From CAWEHU01 sp963808965 (GTDB lineage: Bacteria > Pseudomonadota > Alphaproteobacteria > Acetobacterales > Acetobacteraceae): DNA of 64,000 nt. The notes beneath the pieces are model-generated. The model had not been told where the DNA came from. It saw nothing but the letters and a program-made list of their open reading frames with translations, and did no database searches. The stretch lies in the NCBI GenBank assembly GCA_963808965.1, contig CAWEHU010000016.1, forward strand, positions 1 through 64,000, written 5' to 3'. Each line of letters starts with the position of its first letter. Positions within the stretch are counted from its first letter, which is position 1. Positions 17,734-27,299 of the stretch are shown here, piece after piece. The position numbers and the translations under genes are program-made.

Positions 17734-18726
17734 ATGGCGGAACGCTCGCGCGCACTGCGGGTCGCGGTCCAGATGGACCCGATCGAGACCATCAGCATAG
17801 AAGGCGACTCGACCTTCGCGCTGATGTTGGAGGCTCAGGCCCGCGGGCACGCCCTCTGGCATTACGAGGTGCGCCACCTATCATTGCGGGAGGGAGCGAG
17901 GGCGGGACGCGCAGGTCGAGAGGAGCGGCTGTTCGCCCGTGCGCGATCGGTCACCGTCCAGCGGGTGGCTGGCGATCACTACCGGTTCGGCGAGCTGAGA
18001 TCGCTCGATCTCGCCGCGATGGACGTAGTGCTGATGCGTCAGGACCCGCCGTTCGACATGGCCTATATCACGGCCACACACATGCTGGAGCACATTCATC
18101 CGAAGACGCTGGTGGTGAACGATCCGGCCGCGGTGCGCAACGCGCCTGAGAAGATCCTGGTGACACGATTTCCGGATCTCATGCCTCCGACGATGATCAC
18201 CTGGGATCTGGAGGCAATTCGCAGTTTCCGCGAGGAGCATCGGGACATCGTGGTGAAACCGCTCTTCGGCAACGGCGGCGCGGGGGTGTTCCGAATCAAG
18301 CCGGATGACGAGAATCTAGCCGCGCTGCTTGAGATGCACTTCGCGCGGTCGCGCGAGCCATTGATGTTTCAGCGTTACGAGCCCTCGGTCCGGCAAGGCG
18401 ACAAGCGGATCATCTTGGTGGACGGTGAGCCGATGGGCGCGATCAACCGCGTTCCGGCTCACGGTGAGGCACGGTCCAACATGCATGTCGGCGGCCGGGC
18501 GGAGAAGACCGGGCTGTCTGCGCGGGACCGTGAGATATGTGCCCGCATCGGACCGGAGTTGCGGGCGCAAGGTCTGATCTTCGTCGGTATCGACGTGATC
18601 GGCGATTGGCTGACGGAAATCAACGTGACGTCGCCGACCGGGTTGCAGGAGGTCGCGCGCTTCGACGGTGTACACTTGGAACAACAGATCTGGGATCGTA
18701 TTGAATCCAGGGTCGCCGCAGCCTGA
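17734..18726 (+). CDS. gshB: Glutathione synthetase
   Basis: 330 residues. It joins gamma-glutamylcysteine and glycine with ATP. Seen: VAVQMDPIETISIEGDST, VLMRQDPPFDMAYITATHML, VVKPLFGNGGAGVFRI (ATP-grasp glycine-rich loop), GDKRIILVDGEPMGAINRVP and EINVTSPTGLQEVARFDG. Length is standard for bacterial GshB. ATG 17734 begins the conserved N-terminus. No gshA is in view. The convergent DUF35 gene ends 3 bp away. Confidence 0.95.
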   Translation: MAERSRALRVAVQMDPIETISIEGDSTFALMLEAQARGHALWHYEVRHLSLREGARAGRAGREERLFARARSVTVQRVAGDHYRFGELRSLDLAAMDVVLMRQDPPFDMAYITATHMLEHIHPKTLVVNDPAAVRNAPEKILVTRFPDLMPPTMITWDLEAIRSFREEHRDIVVKPLFGNGGAGVFRIKPDDENLAALLEMHFARSREPLMFQRYEPSVRQGDKRIILVDGEPMGAINRVPAHGEARSNMHVGGRAEKTGLSARDREICARIGPELRAQGLIFVGIDVIGDWLTEINVTSPTGLQEVARFDGVHLEQQIWDRIESRVAAA

Positions 18727-18728
18727 CA

Positions 18729-19127
18729 CTATGCACCGGTCGTGAAGCACGGTACTGGCGGGCCGTTCACCGTCGGCTTGAAAATCAGGCGGACCCTTTG
18801 GCCGATTTTCAACCTCTCGAAGTCGCAGTCGACGATATTCGTCATCATCGTCGTGCCCTCATCTAGGGTAACGTAAGCGATAACGTACGGGCTTTCCGTG
18901 CGGCGCATCACGCTGAAGGCGTAGATCGTGCCATTGCCCGAGCCCGTCACGAACTCGGTCGCCTGGCTGAAGCAGAACGGGCATAGCGCTCGCGGATACC
19001 AATGCGCCTGACCGCAATCGGTGCAGCGCTTTACGATGAACCTGCCCTCGGCGGCAGCGTCCCAGAAAGTTTTGACTTCGGGATTTGCGTCAGGGCTACC
19101 GACGAAGTGCAAAGTGCGTTCCGGCAT
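18729..19127 (-). CDS. DUF35 OB-fold / rubredoxin-like zinc-ribbon protein
   Basis: 132 residues. The N-terminus has a zinc ribbon, CTDCGQAHWYPRALCPFC (two CxxC pairs), followed by an OB-fold (TIYAFSVMRRTESPYVIAYV). DUF35 proteins pair with thiolases and HMG-CoA-synthase-like enzymes as acyl-CoA-binding partners. ATG 19127 begins 5 bp after the thiolase stop, so the two are translated together. Confidence 0.92.
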   Translation of the reverse strand: MPERTLHFVGSPDANPEVKTFWDAAAEGRFIVKRCTDCGQAHWYPRALCPFCFSQATEFVTGSGNGTIYAFSVMRRTESPYVIAYVTLDEGTTMMTNIVDCDFERLKIGQRVRLIFKPTVNGPPVPCFTTGA

Positions 19128-19132
19128 CGGGC

Positions 19133-20302
19133 TTACTCCCGTTCCAGAATCAGTGTGGCGCTGCCGTGGCGGGTTCCGAGCGACCCACCGGTGCCGTGCG
19201 CAAGCGCGAGATCGCAGTTCTTTACCTGCACCGCCGGATGTGCCTCGCCGCGGAGCTGACGAACTGCCTCGATCACTTTGGTGATGCCACCGCGATTGGC
19301 CGGATGATTGTTGCACAATCCGCCGCCGTCCGTGTTGAAAGGCAGCTTGCCTTGACCGGAGATCAGGTTGCCGTCCGCGACGAAGCGGCCGCCCTGTCCC
19401 TTTTCGCAGAACCCGAGATCCTCGATTTGCATCAGCACGGTGATGGTGAAGCTGTCGTAGATCGAAGCGTATTTGATATCGGCCGGCATCACCCCCGCCA
19501 TCTCGAACGCGGCAGGGCCGGAATAGCGTGCGCCGGTATAAGTGAGATCCACACGCCCGCCCATCTGGCCCTTCACCGACTCCCCGGCGCCGCGTAATTT
19601 CACCCTCGGTCGATCGAGTGCGGCGGCGATCTCCGGCTTCACCACGACCAGGGCGCCGCCCCCATCGCTGATGACGCAGCAATCGAGACGGTGCAGGGGA
19701 CTGGCGACGATGGGGGAGTTCACTACCTGCTCGACGGTCACGACCTCGCGCAGCACGGCGTTCGGATTGTGCTGGGCGTGGTGCGAGGCGGCGACCTTGA
19801 TCCAGGCGAGCTGCTCGCTCGTGGTGCCGAATTCGTGCATGTGACGCATCGCGCACATGGCGTACATATTCACGATTGTTGGCGCGTACGGGTACTCGAA
19901 CTGCATTTCGGGCTGTGCCGGATCGCCGGCACGCGGAGCCGTTCCCGTCGCCATTCCTTCGCTGCGTGGCCGCCCCGCCAGGGTGATCAACGCCACGTTG
20001 CAGCGTCCCGCCGCGATGGCCTCCGCCGCATGCGCGACCAGCATCAAATAGGAGGAGCCGCCGATATCGGTGGCATCCACGTGCCGCACGCGCAGGTTCA
20101 TATAATCGACCATCGAGAGCGGGCCCATGCCGGGTGCGTCCCCCGCGCAGAAATAGCCGTCGACCTCTTGCTTGGTGAGCCCGGCGTCTTCCAAAGCGCC
20201 CTTGGCGCATTCCGCGTGAAGTTGCGCCACCGACTTGTCGGGCGCCCGTCGGGTGGGGTGCTCGAAAGCACCAGCAATATAAGCGCTCCCCTTCAGATTC
20301 AT
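19133..20302 (-). CDS. SCP2-type thiolase / acetyl-CoA acetyltransferase-like
   Basis: 389 residues. Thiolase-like core with VAQLHAECAKGALEDAGL, VEQVVNSPIVASPLHRLDCC, SDGGGALVVVKPE and the C-terminal LAHGTGGSLGTRHGSATLIL. This subfamily resembles nonspecific lipid-transfer thiolases and usually works with DUF35. It may cleave or form a C-C bond in degradation of fatty, terpenoid or steroid acyl-CoA. MNLKG (20302) is chosen because GGAG lies 7 nt upstream. An ATG at 20314 is in frame. Confidence 0.9.
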   Translation of the reverse strand: MNLKGSAYIAGAFEHPTRRAPDKSVAQLHAECAKGALEDAGLTKQEVDGYFCAGDAPGMGPLSMVDYMNLRVRHVDATDIGGSSYLMLVAHAAEAIAAGRCNVALITLAGRPRSEGMATGTAPRAGDPAQPEMQFEYPYAPTIVNMYAMCAMRHMHEFGTTSEQLAWIKVAASHHAQHNPNAVLREVVTVEQVVNSPIVASPLHRLDCCVISDGGGALVVVKPEIAAALDRPRVKLRGAGESVKGQMGGRVDLTYTGARYSGPAAFEMAGVMPADIKYASIYDSFTITVLMQIEDLGFCEKGQGGRFVADGNLISGQGKLPFNTDGGGLCNNHPANRGGITKVIEAVRQLRGEAHPAVQVKNCDLALAHGTGGSLGTRHGSATLILERE

Positions 20303-20433
20303 CCCTGGCTCCATTCGGTCAGCACGAGTATACTTGCGGGTAGTATCTCCGCCAGTCGTTTGCACGTGTGCCTCGCGCGGTCCGGGAACCGTTGCCCGCC
20401 TGGACGGGTATCCCGAGTTTTGGGCCGGAGACG

Positions 20434-21969
20434 ATGACAAATATCCCAGAGAGCAACCCGATCGAGGTCGAGCTCAAACTCCATCTGCCTCCCGGTGGAC
20501 GCCCGGCGTTGGAGCGACTTCCCGTTTTTCGCGAGGCGAGCGCGGAACGGCGGCACGAGGTCAGCACCTACTTCGACACGCCCGCAAACGACCTGCTGCG
20601 CACGGGGGTAGCGCTACGTGTGCGCCGCAGCGGTAACCGTCTGATCCAGACCCTGAAGAGCCAGAACTCAGGAAGCGGCGTCGCGGCCTGGCGCGGAGAG
20701 TGGGAATGGGAGGTGAACGGCGAACATCCCGATCTGGCGCGTCTCGACGACACCCCCTATCGCGATCTCGTTGCCGCTGTCGATGGCCAACTACGCCCGG
20801 TCTTTACGACTGACATTCACCGCACGACGCGCCTGTTGCGTTTGGGAGACGCGGTCGCCGCTGAAGCGGCACTTGACGAAGGACGGATCGTGGCCGGCGA
20901 GGGCAGCGAGAACGTGAGCGAGCTCGAGCTGGAGCTGAAGAAGGGGCAGGATGTCGGCGCGCTCTACCGGTTCGCGCTCGAAATCCATGCCTCGACCCCA
21001 CTCAGGATCGCCGGGGAGAGCAAGGCTGCGCGCGGTTACCGGCTTCGCACCGGGAAGCCGACGGGAGCCCGGAAAGCAACCAAGATCGAGCTTCCGGAGA
21101 CCGCCCGCGCTTGCGAGGCCTTCCGGCTGATCGTCGGCAGTACGCTTGCTCACCTCATCGTGAATACCGTGCCCGCCCGTTTGGGAGACGCCGAGGGTAC
21201 CCACCAGATGCGTGTCGCCCTGCGCCGTATGCGCGCGGCGCTCACGTTATTCGAACGGCATCTCGAACGGCACGCCGTCGCCCTATTCGAGGAGGAACTG
21301 AAACAGCTCGGCCGGCTTTTCGGGGCTGCGCGGGACTGGGACGTGTTCACGCTGGAGACGCTGCCCAAGGCTGGCGCGGAGCACCCGCGAGCGGATTGGC
21401 TCGGGATGTTGCGGCAGGTCGCCGAAGCGCGGCGTGAGGACAGCCACCGCGGCATGGTGAAGACCCTGCAATCCCCCGACTTCACGCGTCTTGTCCTCTC
21501 TCTCTCGGCATGGATCGAGGACGGGGTGCGAGAACCAGCGCTGCTCGGAGGCGGCGGTATGCAGAAAGACGTGCGCGATCTCGCACCCGACCTGCTCGAC
21601 CGCTTCGCGCGAAAAGCGAGGAAACGAGGTCGCGCCATCCGCGGCCATGACGAGGAGGCCCTGCATGCCTTGCGGAAGTCGCTCAAGAAACTCCGCTACG
21701 GCGCCGAATTTCTCGGCAGCCTTTACAAGCATAAGGCGGTCAAAGCCTACGTAAAGAGTTGCGAGGATCTGCAGGAAATTCTCGGCTCGGTGAACGACGC
21801 GCAGGTAACGATCGATACCGCCCAGAGCTTGGTGCGCGAAGGGCATCCGGATCTGGCGCCGGCGCTCGCAGCGCTCGCGCCCTGGTGTGAAGCGCGGCGC
21901 AAGAAGTCGCTCCACTCCTTGAAGCGGGCCTGGAGCGACTTCCGGGCTGTGCCGCCTTTCTGGAAGTGA
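20434..21969 (+). CDS. CYTH-CHAD domain protein
   Basis: 511 residues. The N-terminal CYTH domain has the signature EVELKL (ExExK), then STYFDTPANDLLRTGVALRV and SELELELKKGQDVGALYRF, which binds triphosphate in a tunnel. The C-terminal CHAD domain has HQMRVALRRMRAALTLFERH and ALRKSLKKLRYGAEFLGSLY, conserved His-rich helices that bind polyphosphate. CYTH-CHAD proteins hydrolyse triphosphates or associate with polyphosphate granules. ATG 20434 follows CCGGAGAC. Confidence 0.9.
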   Translation: MTNIPESNPIEVELKLHLPPGGRPALERLPVFREASAERRHEVSTYFDTPANDLLRTGVALRVRRSGNRLIQTLKSQNSGSGVAAWRGEWEWEVNGEHPDLARLDDTPYRDLVAAVDGQLRPVFTTDIHRTTRLLRLGDAVAAEAALDEGRIVAGEGSENVSELELELKKGQDVGALYRFALEIHASTPLRIAGESKAARGYRLRTGKPTGARKATKIELPETARACEAFRLIVGSTLAHLIVNTVPARLGDAEGTHQMRVALRRMRAALTLFERHLERHAVALFEEELKQLGRLFGAARDWDVFTLETLPKAGAEHPRADWLGMLRQVAEARREDSHRGMVKTLQSPDFTRLVLSLSAWIEDGVREPALLGGGGMQKDVRDLAPDLLDRFARKARKRGRAIRGHDEEALHALRKSLKKLRYGAEFLGSLYKHKAVKAYVKSCEDLQEILGSVNDAQVTIDTAQSLVREGHPDLAPALAALAPWCEARRKKSLHSLKRAWSDFRAVPPFWK

Positions 21970-22014
21970 GAACGGAAGCGGGCTAACCTACCGGACAAGC
22001 GACGAGCAGCGCCC

Positions 22015-23403
22015 GTGATCCAGCCAAAGCCTTTTGCCCCAGCCTATGCTCCGATCCCCGCGAGCGACCTGCCGCTTCTTCGATTTCTCAAGGCGGCCCG
22101 CACGAACGCTCTGCAAATATGGCCGCAGGCCGCCTACCAGCAGGACTGCCTAATCCAGAAATATCTCGGCCGCGCTCAAATCCTGCTGAATCTGCCGGAA
22201 GCCATTCACCACGTTTTGGTCGAGAACCCGGGCAATTACCGGCGTTCGCCGGCCTCGGTTCGCATTCTGCGTCCCCTCATGGGTACGGGTCTGCTGCTCA
22301 GCGAGGGCGACGACTGGAAGCTCCAGCGACGGACCATCGCGCCGGCATTCGCGCCGCGCGTGATTCCGCTCCTGGCTCGCCATATAGCAGGCGCCGCGGC
22401 TGAGGCGGTGGCCGCGCTGCACGCGCAGTCTCGCCAGCCAATTGATCTACTTGCCGCCATGCAGTTCCTGGCGCTCGAGATTGCCGGCCGCTCCATGTTC
22501 TCGATGGAAATGCGCGAATACGGCCCTGAGATGCGCGCCCAGCTCATGCGCTTCTTCGAACGTCATGCGCATCCCTATCTGCTCGACTTGCTGCTGCCGA
22601 GTTCCATTCCGGCTCCGCGGGATTTCGCGCGCTGGCAATTCCAGGCGCGATGGATGCGCCTCGTCGAGCGCATGATGCAGGCCCGCCTGCGCGCGCCGCA
22701 TCTCGATGTTCCCCGAGACCTGTTCGATCTGCTGATCGCCGCGCGTGATCCGGAAACCGGCGCGGGGTTCACGCAGGGACAGCTCCGCGATCAAGTGGCC
22801 ACGATGATCGTCGCAGGACACGAGACAACGGCGGTTACGCTGTTCTGGTCGCTCTACCTGCTCGCCTCGGCCCCGGACGAGCAGGAGCGCGTAGCGGAGG
22901 AAGTGCTGGGCCACGATCTCGGGCCGGACACGGCGGGGGAGGCGCTGGCGCAGCTTGATGTAACTCGTGCGGTGGTGAGCGAGTCCATGCGCTTGTTTCC
23001 GCCGGCGTTTACTCTCGCCCGCCAGGCGATCGGGGAGGATGCGTGCGCCGGCCTTACGATACCGCGGGGCTCGGTTATCCTGATCGCGCCTTGGGTGCTG
23101 CACCGGCATCGCAAGCTGTGGCGCGAGCCGGATGCCTTCGACCCCTCCCGCTTTCTTCCGGGTGCTCCGCCCCCGCCGCGCTTCGCTTATCTTCCCTTCG
23201 GCGCGGGTCCGCGGGTCTGCGTCGGCGCGCAGTTCGCTATGGCGGAAGCGACGCTCGTGCTCGCCAAGCTAGTCCAGAACTTCCGCATCACGCTCGGCGA
23301 TACCCGGCCCGTGCTGCCCTGGGCGGTCATAACCACCCAACCCGATCACCGTCCGCCCTTCCGGCTCGAACCACGCAACCCCACCCTGTCGCTCGCCGCG
23401 TAG
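22015..23403 (+). CDS. Cytochrome P450
   Basis: 462 residues, soluble bacterial type. The I-helix has MIVAGHETTAVTLFW, the K-helix ESMRLFPPAF (ExxR) and the heme loop LPFGAGPRVCVGAQFAM with ligand Cys402. It inserts oxygen from O2 into an unknown substrate using electrons from separate partners. No ferredoxin or ferredoxin reductase is in view. Start GTG 22015 comes 45 bp after the CHAD gene. Its convergent neighbour is a LysR regulator. Confidence 0.95.
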   Translation: MIQPKPFAPAYAPIPASDLPLLRFLKAARTNALQIWPQAAYQQDCLIQKYLGRAQILLNLPEAIHHVLVENPGNYRRSPASVRILRPLMGTGLLLSEGDDWKLQRRTIAPAFAPRVIPLLARHIAGAAAEAVAALHAQSRQPIDLLAAMQFLALEIAGRSMFSMEMREYGPEMRAQLMRFFERHAHPYLLDLLLPSSIPAPRDFARWQFQARWMRLVERMMQARLRAPHLDVPRDLFDLLIAARDPETGAGFTQGQLRDQVATMIVAGHETTAVTLFWSLYLLASAPDEQERVAEEVLGHDLGPDTAGEALAQLDVTRAVVSESMRLFPPAFTLARQAIGEDACAGLTIPRGSVILIAPWVLHRHRKLWREPDAFDPSRFLPGAPPPPRFAYLPFGAGPRVCVGAQFAMAEATLVLAKLVQNFRITLGDTRPVLPWAVITTQPDHRPPFRLEPRNPTLSLAA

Positions 23404-23406
23404 CTT

Positions 23407-24324
23407 TCACTGGGCGGCTCGCATTCCCGCCCGCTTTTGCCGGGCTGAATCGGTCCGGAAGCTCTCTTCGATATGCGCGGCCAGCGCGTCCGTGACAGGC
23501 TGCTGTGGCCGTCTCCCGCGCATCATCAGAATGCCGAAATCCGGCAATGTCGGTAGCCCCTCGTCGGCTCGGAGGGGCCGCAGCCCTTCCGGCAGCCAGG
23601 ACAGCGCCGAGACGGTGACCGCAAGTCCTGCCATGACCGGTGCATAAGTCCCTGCCTGCGTCCCGGAGGTATAAGCCACCCGATATGGTCGTCCCGCCTT
23701 CTCCAGCGCGCGAACGGCCGCGCGGCGCCAAGCGCAATCCTGGTGCGCCAGGGCGAGCGGAAGCGGACTCTGTCGATGCGGCGCGTACCGGGTCGAGGTG
23801 ATCCAAGTGAGGGGGCCGCGCCATAAGGACGTCACGGGCACGCCGCGCGGCTCGTTGCCTTCCGAAATCAGCGTGAGATCGAGTTCGCCCGCCCGAAGCT
23901 GATCGACCAATTGATTGGAAGGGAGGCAGAGCACGTCTACCTCAACCGCTGGATGTGTTTCAGCGAAACGCATGAGGATGGGCGGTAGATAGCGAAAGGC
24001 ATAATCGTCCGGAGTTCCGAGCCTCACCCGTCCGGCGATCGCGGGCGCCCGAAAGGTGCCCAGCACCTCGTCGTTTAGGGAGAGGATCTGTCGCGCGCGG
24101 GTCAGCAGGTACTGGCCGTGCGGGGTCAATTCGACGCGGCCGCCTTTGCCGCGATGAAACACCTCGTGGCCCAGCAATTCCTCAAGCCGCTTCACCTGCA
24201 TCGAAACCGCGGACTGCGTGCGCCCAACGGTAGAGGCGGCCCCCGTGAAGCTGCGGCCCTCGGCTATCAATACGAAAACGCGGAGCAGATCGGGATCAAT
24301 GGCGTGCGGAGCGTTCACAGCCAT
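23407..24324 (-). CDS. LysR family transcriptional regulator
   Basis: 305 residues. N-terminal winged helix: DLLRVFVLIAEGRSFTGAAS, RTQSAVSMQVKRLEELLGHE and VFHRGKGGRVELTPHGQYLL. The periplasmic-binding-like effector domain includes VRLGTPDDYAFRYLPPILMR. It is divergent from the DUF1127 gene at 24423, which is a likely target. A T-N11-A-type palindrome overlaps its start codon. The P450 gene ends 3 bp away convergently. Confidence 0.93.
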   Translation of the reverse strand: MAVNAPHAIDPDLLRVFVLIAEGRSFTGAASTVGRTQSAVSMQVKRLEELLGHEVFHRGKGGRVELTPHGQYLLTRARQILSLNDEVLGTFRAPAIAGRVRLGTPDDYAFRYLPPILMRFAETHPAVEVDVLCLPSNQLVDQLRAGELDLTLISEGNEPRGVPVTSLWRGPLTWITSTRYAPHRQSPLPLALAHQDCAWRRAAVRALEKAGRPYRVAYTSGTQAGTYAPVMAGLAVTVSALSWLPEGLRPLRADEGLPTLPDFGILMMRGRRPQQPVTDALAAHIEESFRTDSARQKRAGMRAAQ

Positions 24325-24337
24325 CAAAATATCTGAT
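24323..24337. promoter_or_regulatory. Candidate LysR-type box
   Basis: ATCAAAATATCTGAT is a T-N11-A palindrome (ATC, nine bases, GAT) overlapping the LysR start, in the divergent intergenic region. Motif form and position fit an autoregulatory LTTR site. No -35/-10 was aligned. Confidence 0.35.
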
Positions 24338-24422
24338 TTGAAGTATTCACGCAATTCGTTTTGCTTATCTTAGGTCGTCCGCGAAACTCCTCCCGTCGCA
24401 CTCCTGATGGAGGGAGGATCCT

Positions 24423-24692
24423 ATGAGTTTCCGCAGTGTTTCCGCCTACGCTCCCCAAATCCTGCCCCGTGATGGATCACGCATCCGCTCTCTCGTGGCC
24501 TTCTTCGCCGAGATGGTTCGCGCGATCGAGACTCGGCGGCAACTCGCCGAGATGGACGACCGGATGCTGTCGGATATCGGGATTTCGCGGGCTGAGGCAC
24601 AGGCCGAGACCGACAGATTAGCCTGGGACCTCGGTCCGCCCCGCCGGTCGGAGGCTGAACGGGGCGCGAGCAGGCGAGTCCGCCGGGGCTGA
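24423..24692 (+). CDS. DUF1127 (YjiS-like) protein
   Basis: 89 residues. The core ETRRQLAEMDDRMLSDIGIS is the Arg-rich DUF1127 signature, as found in small regulatory proteins of alphaproteobacteria, some involved in phosphate metabolism or RNA turnover. ATG 24423 follows GGAGGGAGGATCCT. It is divergent from the LysR gene and is followed by a rho-independent-type hairpin at 24730. Confidence 0.88.
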   Translation: MSFRSVSAYAPQILPRDGSRIRSLVAFFAEMVRAIETRRQLAEMDDRMLSDIGISRAEAQAETDRLAWDLGPPRRSEAERGASRRVRRG

Positions 24693-24729
24693 TCGATCCG
24701 CACGGCGCAAAAAGCACACAGGATCGGGG

Positions 24730-24758
24730 CGGCCGGGCTCTCGAAGCTCGGCCGTTTT
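24730..24758 (+). terminator. Rho-independent-type terminator after DUF1127 gene
   Basis: CGGCCGGGCT, a short loop, AGCTCGGCCG (nearly perfect complement with one G-T wobble), then TTTT. Located 38 bp after the DUF1127 stop. Confidence 0.6.
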
Positions 24759-24930
24759 CGTATCGACAAAAAATTTCGATCCGCGCAAATGCAGCAATCC
24801 CGCCGGTTTTTTGCCACATTCGCTGCGTAGCACAATAATTGACGAACGCAGCCCGGGCGCCTCAACGTTCCTGCGCAAGCGGCGTTTCATAGCATCGGAT
24901 ACCGTCCGGACAACGTGGAGGCCGTTCATC

Positions 24931-25986
24931 ATGCGCGTCGCTCAGGTTTCTCCGCTGTTTGAAGCGGTTCCCCCGAAGCTGTACGGCGGAACCGAGCGGG
25001 TGGTCGGAAATCTCACCGAAGAACTGGTCGGTATGGGTCACGACGTGACCTTGTTCGCCAGCGGAGACTCGGTTACTTCGGCGAAGCTCGAGGCGGTGTG
25101 GCCGAAGGCGATCCGGCTCGATCCGAGCATACGGGACTGGATGGCGGCCTATGCACGGATGCTGGAACTGATCTACCGGCGAGCCGATGAGTTCGACGTT
25201 CTGCACTTTCACATCGACTACTTCCCATTTTCGCTGTTCAGCCGGCAGCCGACCCCCTTTGTCACCACCCTGCACGGGCGGCTCGACCTTCAGGAGTTTG
25301 CGCAAGTCTATAATCTGTTCCCGCACGTTCCCGTCGTATCGATCTCCGACGCGCAGCGTCGTCCGCTGCCGCGCATAGGTTGGCTCCGTACTGTGCTGCA
25401 CGGCATTCCGGAGCATCTACTCATGCCGCAGCCGGTTCGGCCGGGATATTTCGCCTTCCTCGGCCGCGTCTCCCCGGAGAAGGGATTGGACAAGGCGATC
25501 CGCATCGCCGGCCAGTGCGGCGTGAAGCTGAAGATCGCCGCCAAGGTGGACAAGGCCGACCAGGACTATTTCGACGAGGAGATCCGGCCGCTGCTCTCGC
25601 AGCCGCATGTCGAATTTATCGGCGAAATCAATGATGCGCAGAAGCCCGAATTCCTCAGTGGTGCGCATGCGCTGTTGTTTCCGATCGACTGGCCAGAGCC
25701 ATTCGGCCTGGTCATGATCGAGTCGATGGCATGCGGAACCCCGGTGATCGCCTTTAACCGTGGCTCGGTACCAGAGGTGGTCGACGACGGCGTGACCGGC
25801 TTCATCGTGCGAGATGAGGCCGAGGCCGTCGCGGCGGTGAGTAAATTGGACATGCTGAGCCGGAAACGCGTGCGCGCGCAGTTTGAGACGCGCTGGACCG
25901 CACGCCGCATGGCGCAGGACTATCTCGACGTCTACGACCTACTGTGTCAGACCGACAGCCCGAAGCTGCGCGCCGTCGCGGATTGA
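24931..25986 (+). CDS. Glycosyltransferase family 4
   Basis: 351 residues. N-terminal half has PPKLYGGTERVVGNLTEELV (GT4 acceptor side) and C-terminal half FLGRVSPEKGLDKAIRIA, then EPFGLVMIESMACGTPVIAF, the donor-nucleotide E-x7-E motif. It transfers a sugar from an activated donor to an unknown acceptor. ATG 24931 follows GTGGAGG. Upstream sequence in the same frame lacks family similarity. No other polysaccharide genes adjoin it. Confidence 0.93.
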   Translation: MRVAQVSPLFEAVPPKLYGGTERVVGNLTEELVGMGHDVTLFASGDSVTSAKLEAVWPKAIRLDPSIRDWMAAYARMLELIYRRADEFDVLHFHIDYFPFSLFSRQPTPFVTTLHGRLDLQEFAQVYNLFPHVPVVSISDAQRRPLPRIGWLRTVLHGIPEHLLMPQPVRPGYFAFLGRVSPEKGLDKAIRIAGQCGVKLKIAAKVDKADQDYFDEEIRPLLSQPHVEFIGEINDAQKPEFLSGAHALLFPIDWPEPFGLVMIESMACGTPVIAFNRGSVPEVVDDGVTGFIVRDEAEAVAAVSKLDMLSRKRVRAQFETRWTARRMAQDYLDVYDLLCQTDSPKLRAVAD

Positions 25987-26084
25987 CTGGCCGTTCGTCT
26001 TCTGCCGGAGCTCACTGATATCGGAGTTGACTGCGGGGAATATTCGCGCTGCGCTTGCCCTGGCTCACAGGCCAGGGAGGTTCC

Positions 26085-27236
26085 ATGACGGATGCAGCAT
26101 CGCCGGCCCCGTCCCATCTGACCGAACCGGGCGGAGCGTTCCAGACGCTGCATGAGTTCGTTCAGGCAGCGCGAGACAAGCTGCCGGATAACATTTGGGA
26201 TTATCTGATCGGCGGCACTGAGACCGAGACGACGGTGTTGCGGAACCGCCATGCGCTCAATTCCATCGCCCTCCGTCCGCGCGTCTGCCGCAATGTGTCG
26301 TCGGTTGACTGCGCCGCGCGATTCCTCACCCGTCCGATGCGGTTGCCCCTCATGCTCGCGCCGGTCGGGTCGCTGGAATCCTTTCACCCTGGAGGTGCCG
26401 CCGAGGCGCACAGGGGTGCGGCGGCTTTCGGAGTGCCGATCATAGTCAGCTCGGTCACACAGCCTTCGCTGGAGGAGACCGCGCGCGCGGCATCCGGGCG
26501 CCGCATCTTCCAGCTCTACGTCCGAGGCGACGACGCTTTCGTGGACGACTATGTCGCGCGCGCGATAGATGCGGGTTATGAGGCGTTCTGCATCACCGTG
26601 GATTCCGCCGTCTACAGCCGGCGGGAGCGCGACATTACCAAGCGGTTTGTCAAACCCTGGCGGCAATCCGCCGAGGGACTGGCCTATCAGGCCGGTTTTG
26701 ATTGGAACAAGGTTGGCAGGTTCAAGGAGAAGCACGCCGTTCCGTTAATGCTGAAGGGCATTGCTACGGCAGAAGACGCGGCGACCGCGTGCGAACTCGG
26801 CGTCGATGTCGTGTACGTCTCGAACCACGGCGGACGACAGCTCGATCACGGACAGGGCGCGCTCGACGTCTTGCCGGAGGTCGTGGAAGCGGTAAAGGAC
26901 CGCGCGTCCATCGTGATCGATGGCGGGTTTAGCCGCGGCACCGACGTCGTCAAGGCGATCGCGCTCGGCGCCGAAGCGGTGGCGATCGGCCGCCTCTACT
27001 GTTACGGGCTGGCTGCCGCCGGAGAGGCGGGTGTCGTTCAAGTCCTCGAACTGCTGGAAACCGAGATCGCCGTCGCGCTGGCCCTTCTCGGCGTGACGAG
27101 TTTGGCGGAACTTGGTCCAGCGCATCTGACCGCGGCGCATGCGGTAGCGCCTCCGCACGTCCATAGCGCGTTCCCGCTGCTGGATATGCGGCACCACGCA
27201 CCATTCTCACCCACGACGCCGGACGAGTTAGACTGA
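26085..27236 (+). CDS. FMN-dependent alpha-hydroxy-acid oxidase/dehydrogenase
   Basis: 383 residues. Conserved strand motifs include MLAPVGSLESFHPGGAAEAH, FQLYVRGDD, VSNHGGRQLDHGQ (catalytic His and substrate-binding Arg) and IDGGFSRGTDVVKAIALGAE. The family oxidises L-lactate, glycolate or mandelate-like acids. The substrate cannot be read from sequence. ATG 26085 follows GGGAGGTTCC. It is convergent with the SDR gene at 27300. Confidence 0.9.
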   Translation: MTDAASPAPSHLTEPGGAFQTLHEFVQAARDKLPDNIWDYLIGGTETETTVLRNRHALNSIALRPRVCRNVSSVDCAARFLTRPMRLPLMLAPVGSLESFHPGGAAEAHRGAAAFGVPIIVSSVTQPSLEETARAASGRRIFQLYVRGDDAFVDDYVARAIDAGYEAFCITVDSAVYSRRERDITKRFVKPWRQSAEGLAYQAGFDWNKVGRFKEKHAVPLMLKGIATAEDAATACELGVDVVYVSNHGGRQLDHGQGALDVLPEVVEAVKDRASIVIDGGFSRGTDVVKAIALGAEAVAIGRLYCYGLAAAGEAGVVQVLELLETEIAVALALLGVTSLAELGPAHLTAAHAVAPPHVHSAFPLLDMRHHAPFSPTTPDELD

Positions 27237-27299
27237 CCCGCATGTGACATAACCGGCCCCGGCGCGCCTGTTCCGAACGCGGCTGGTGCAAGGCCCTTG

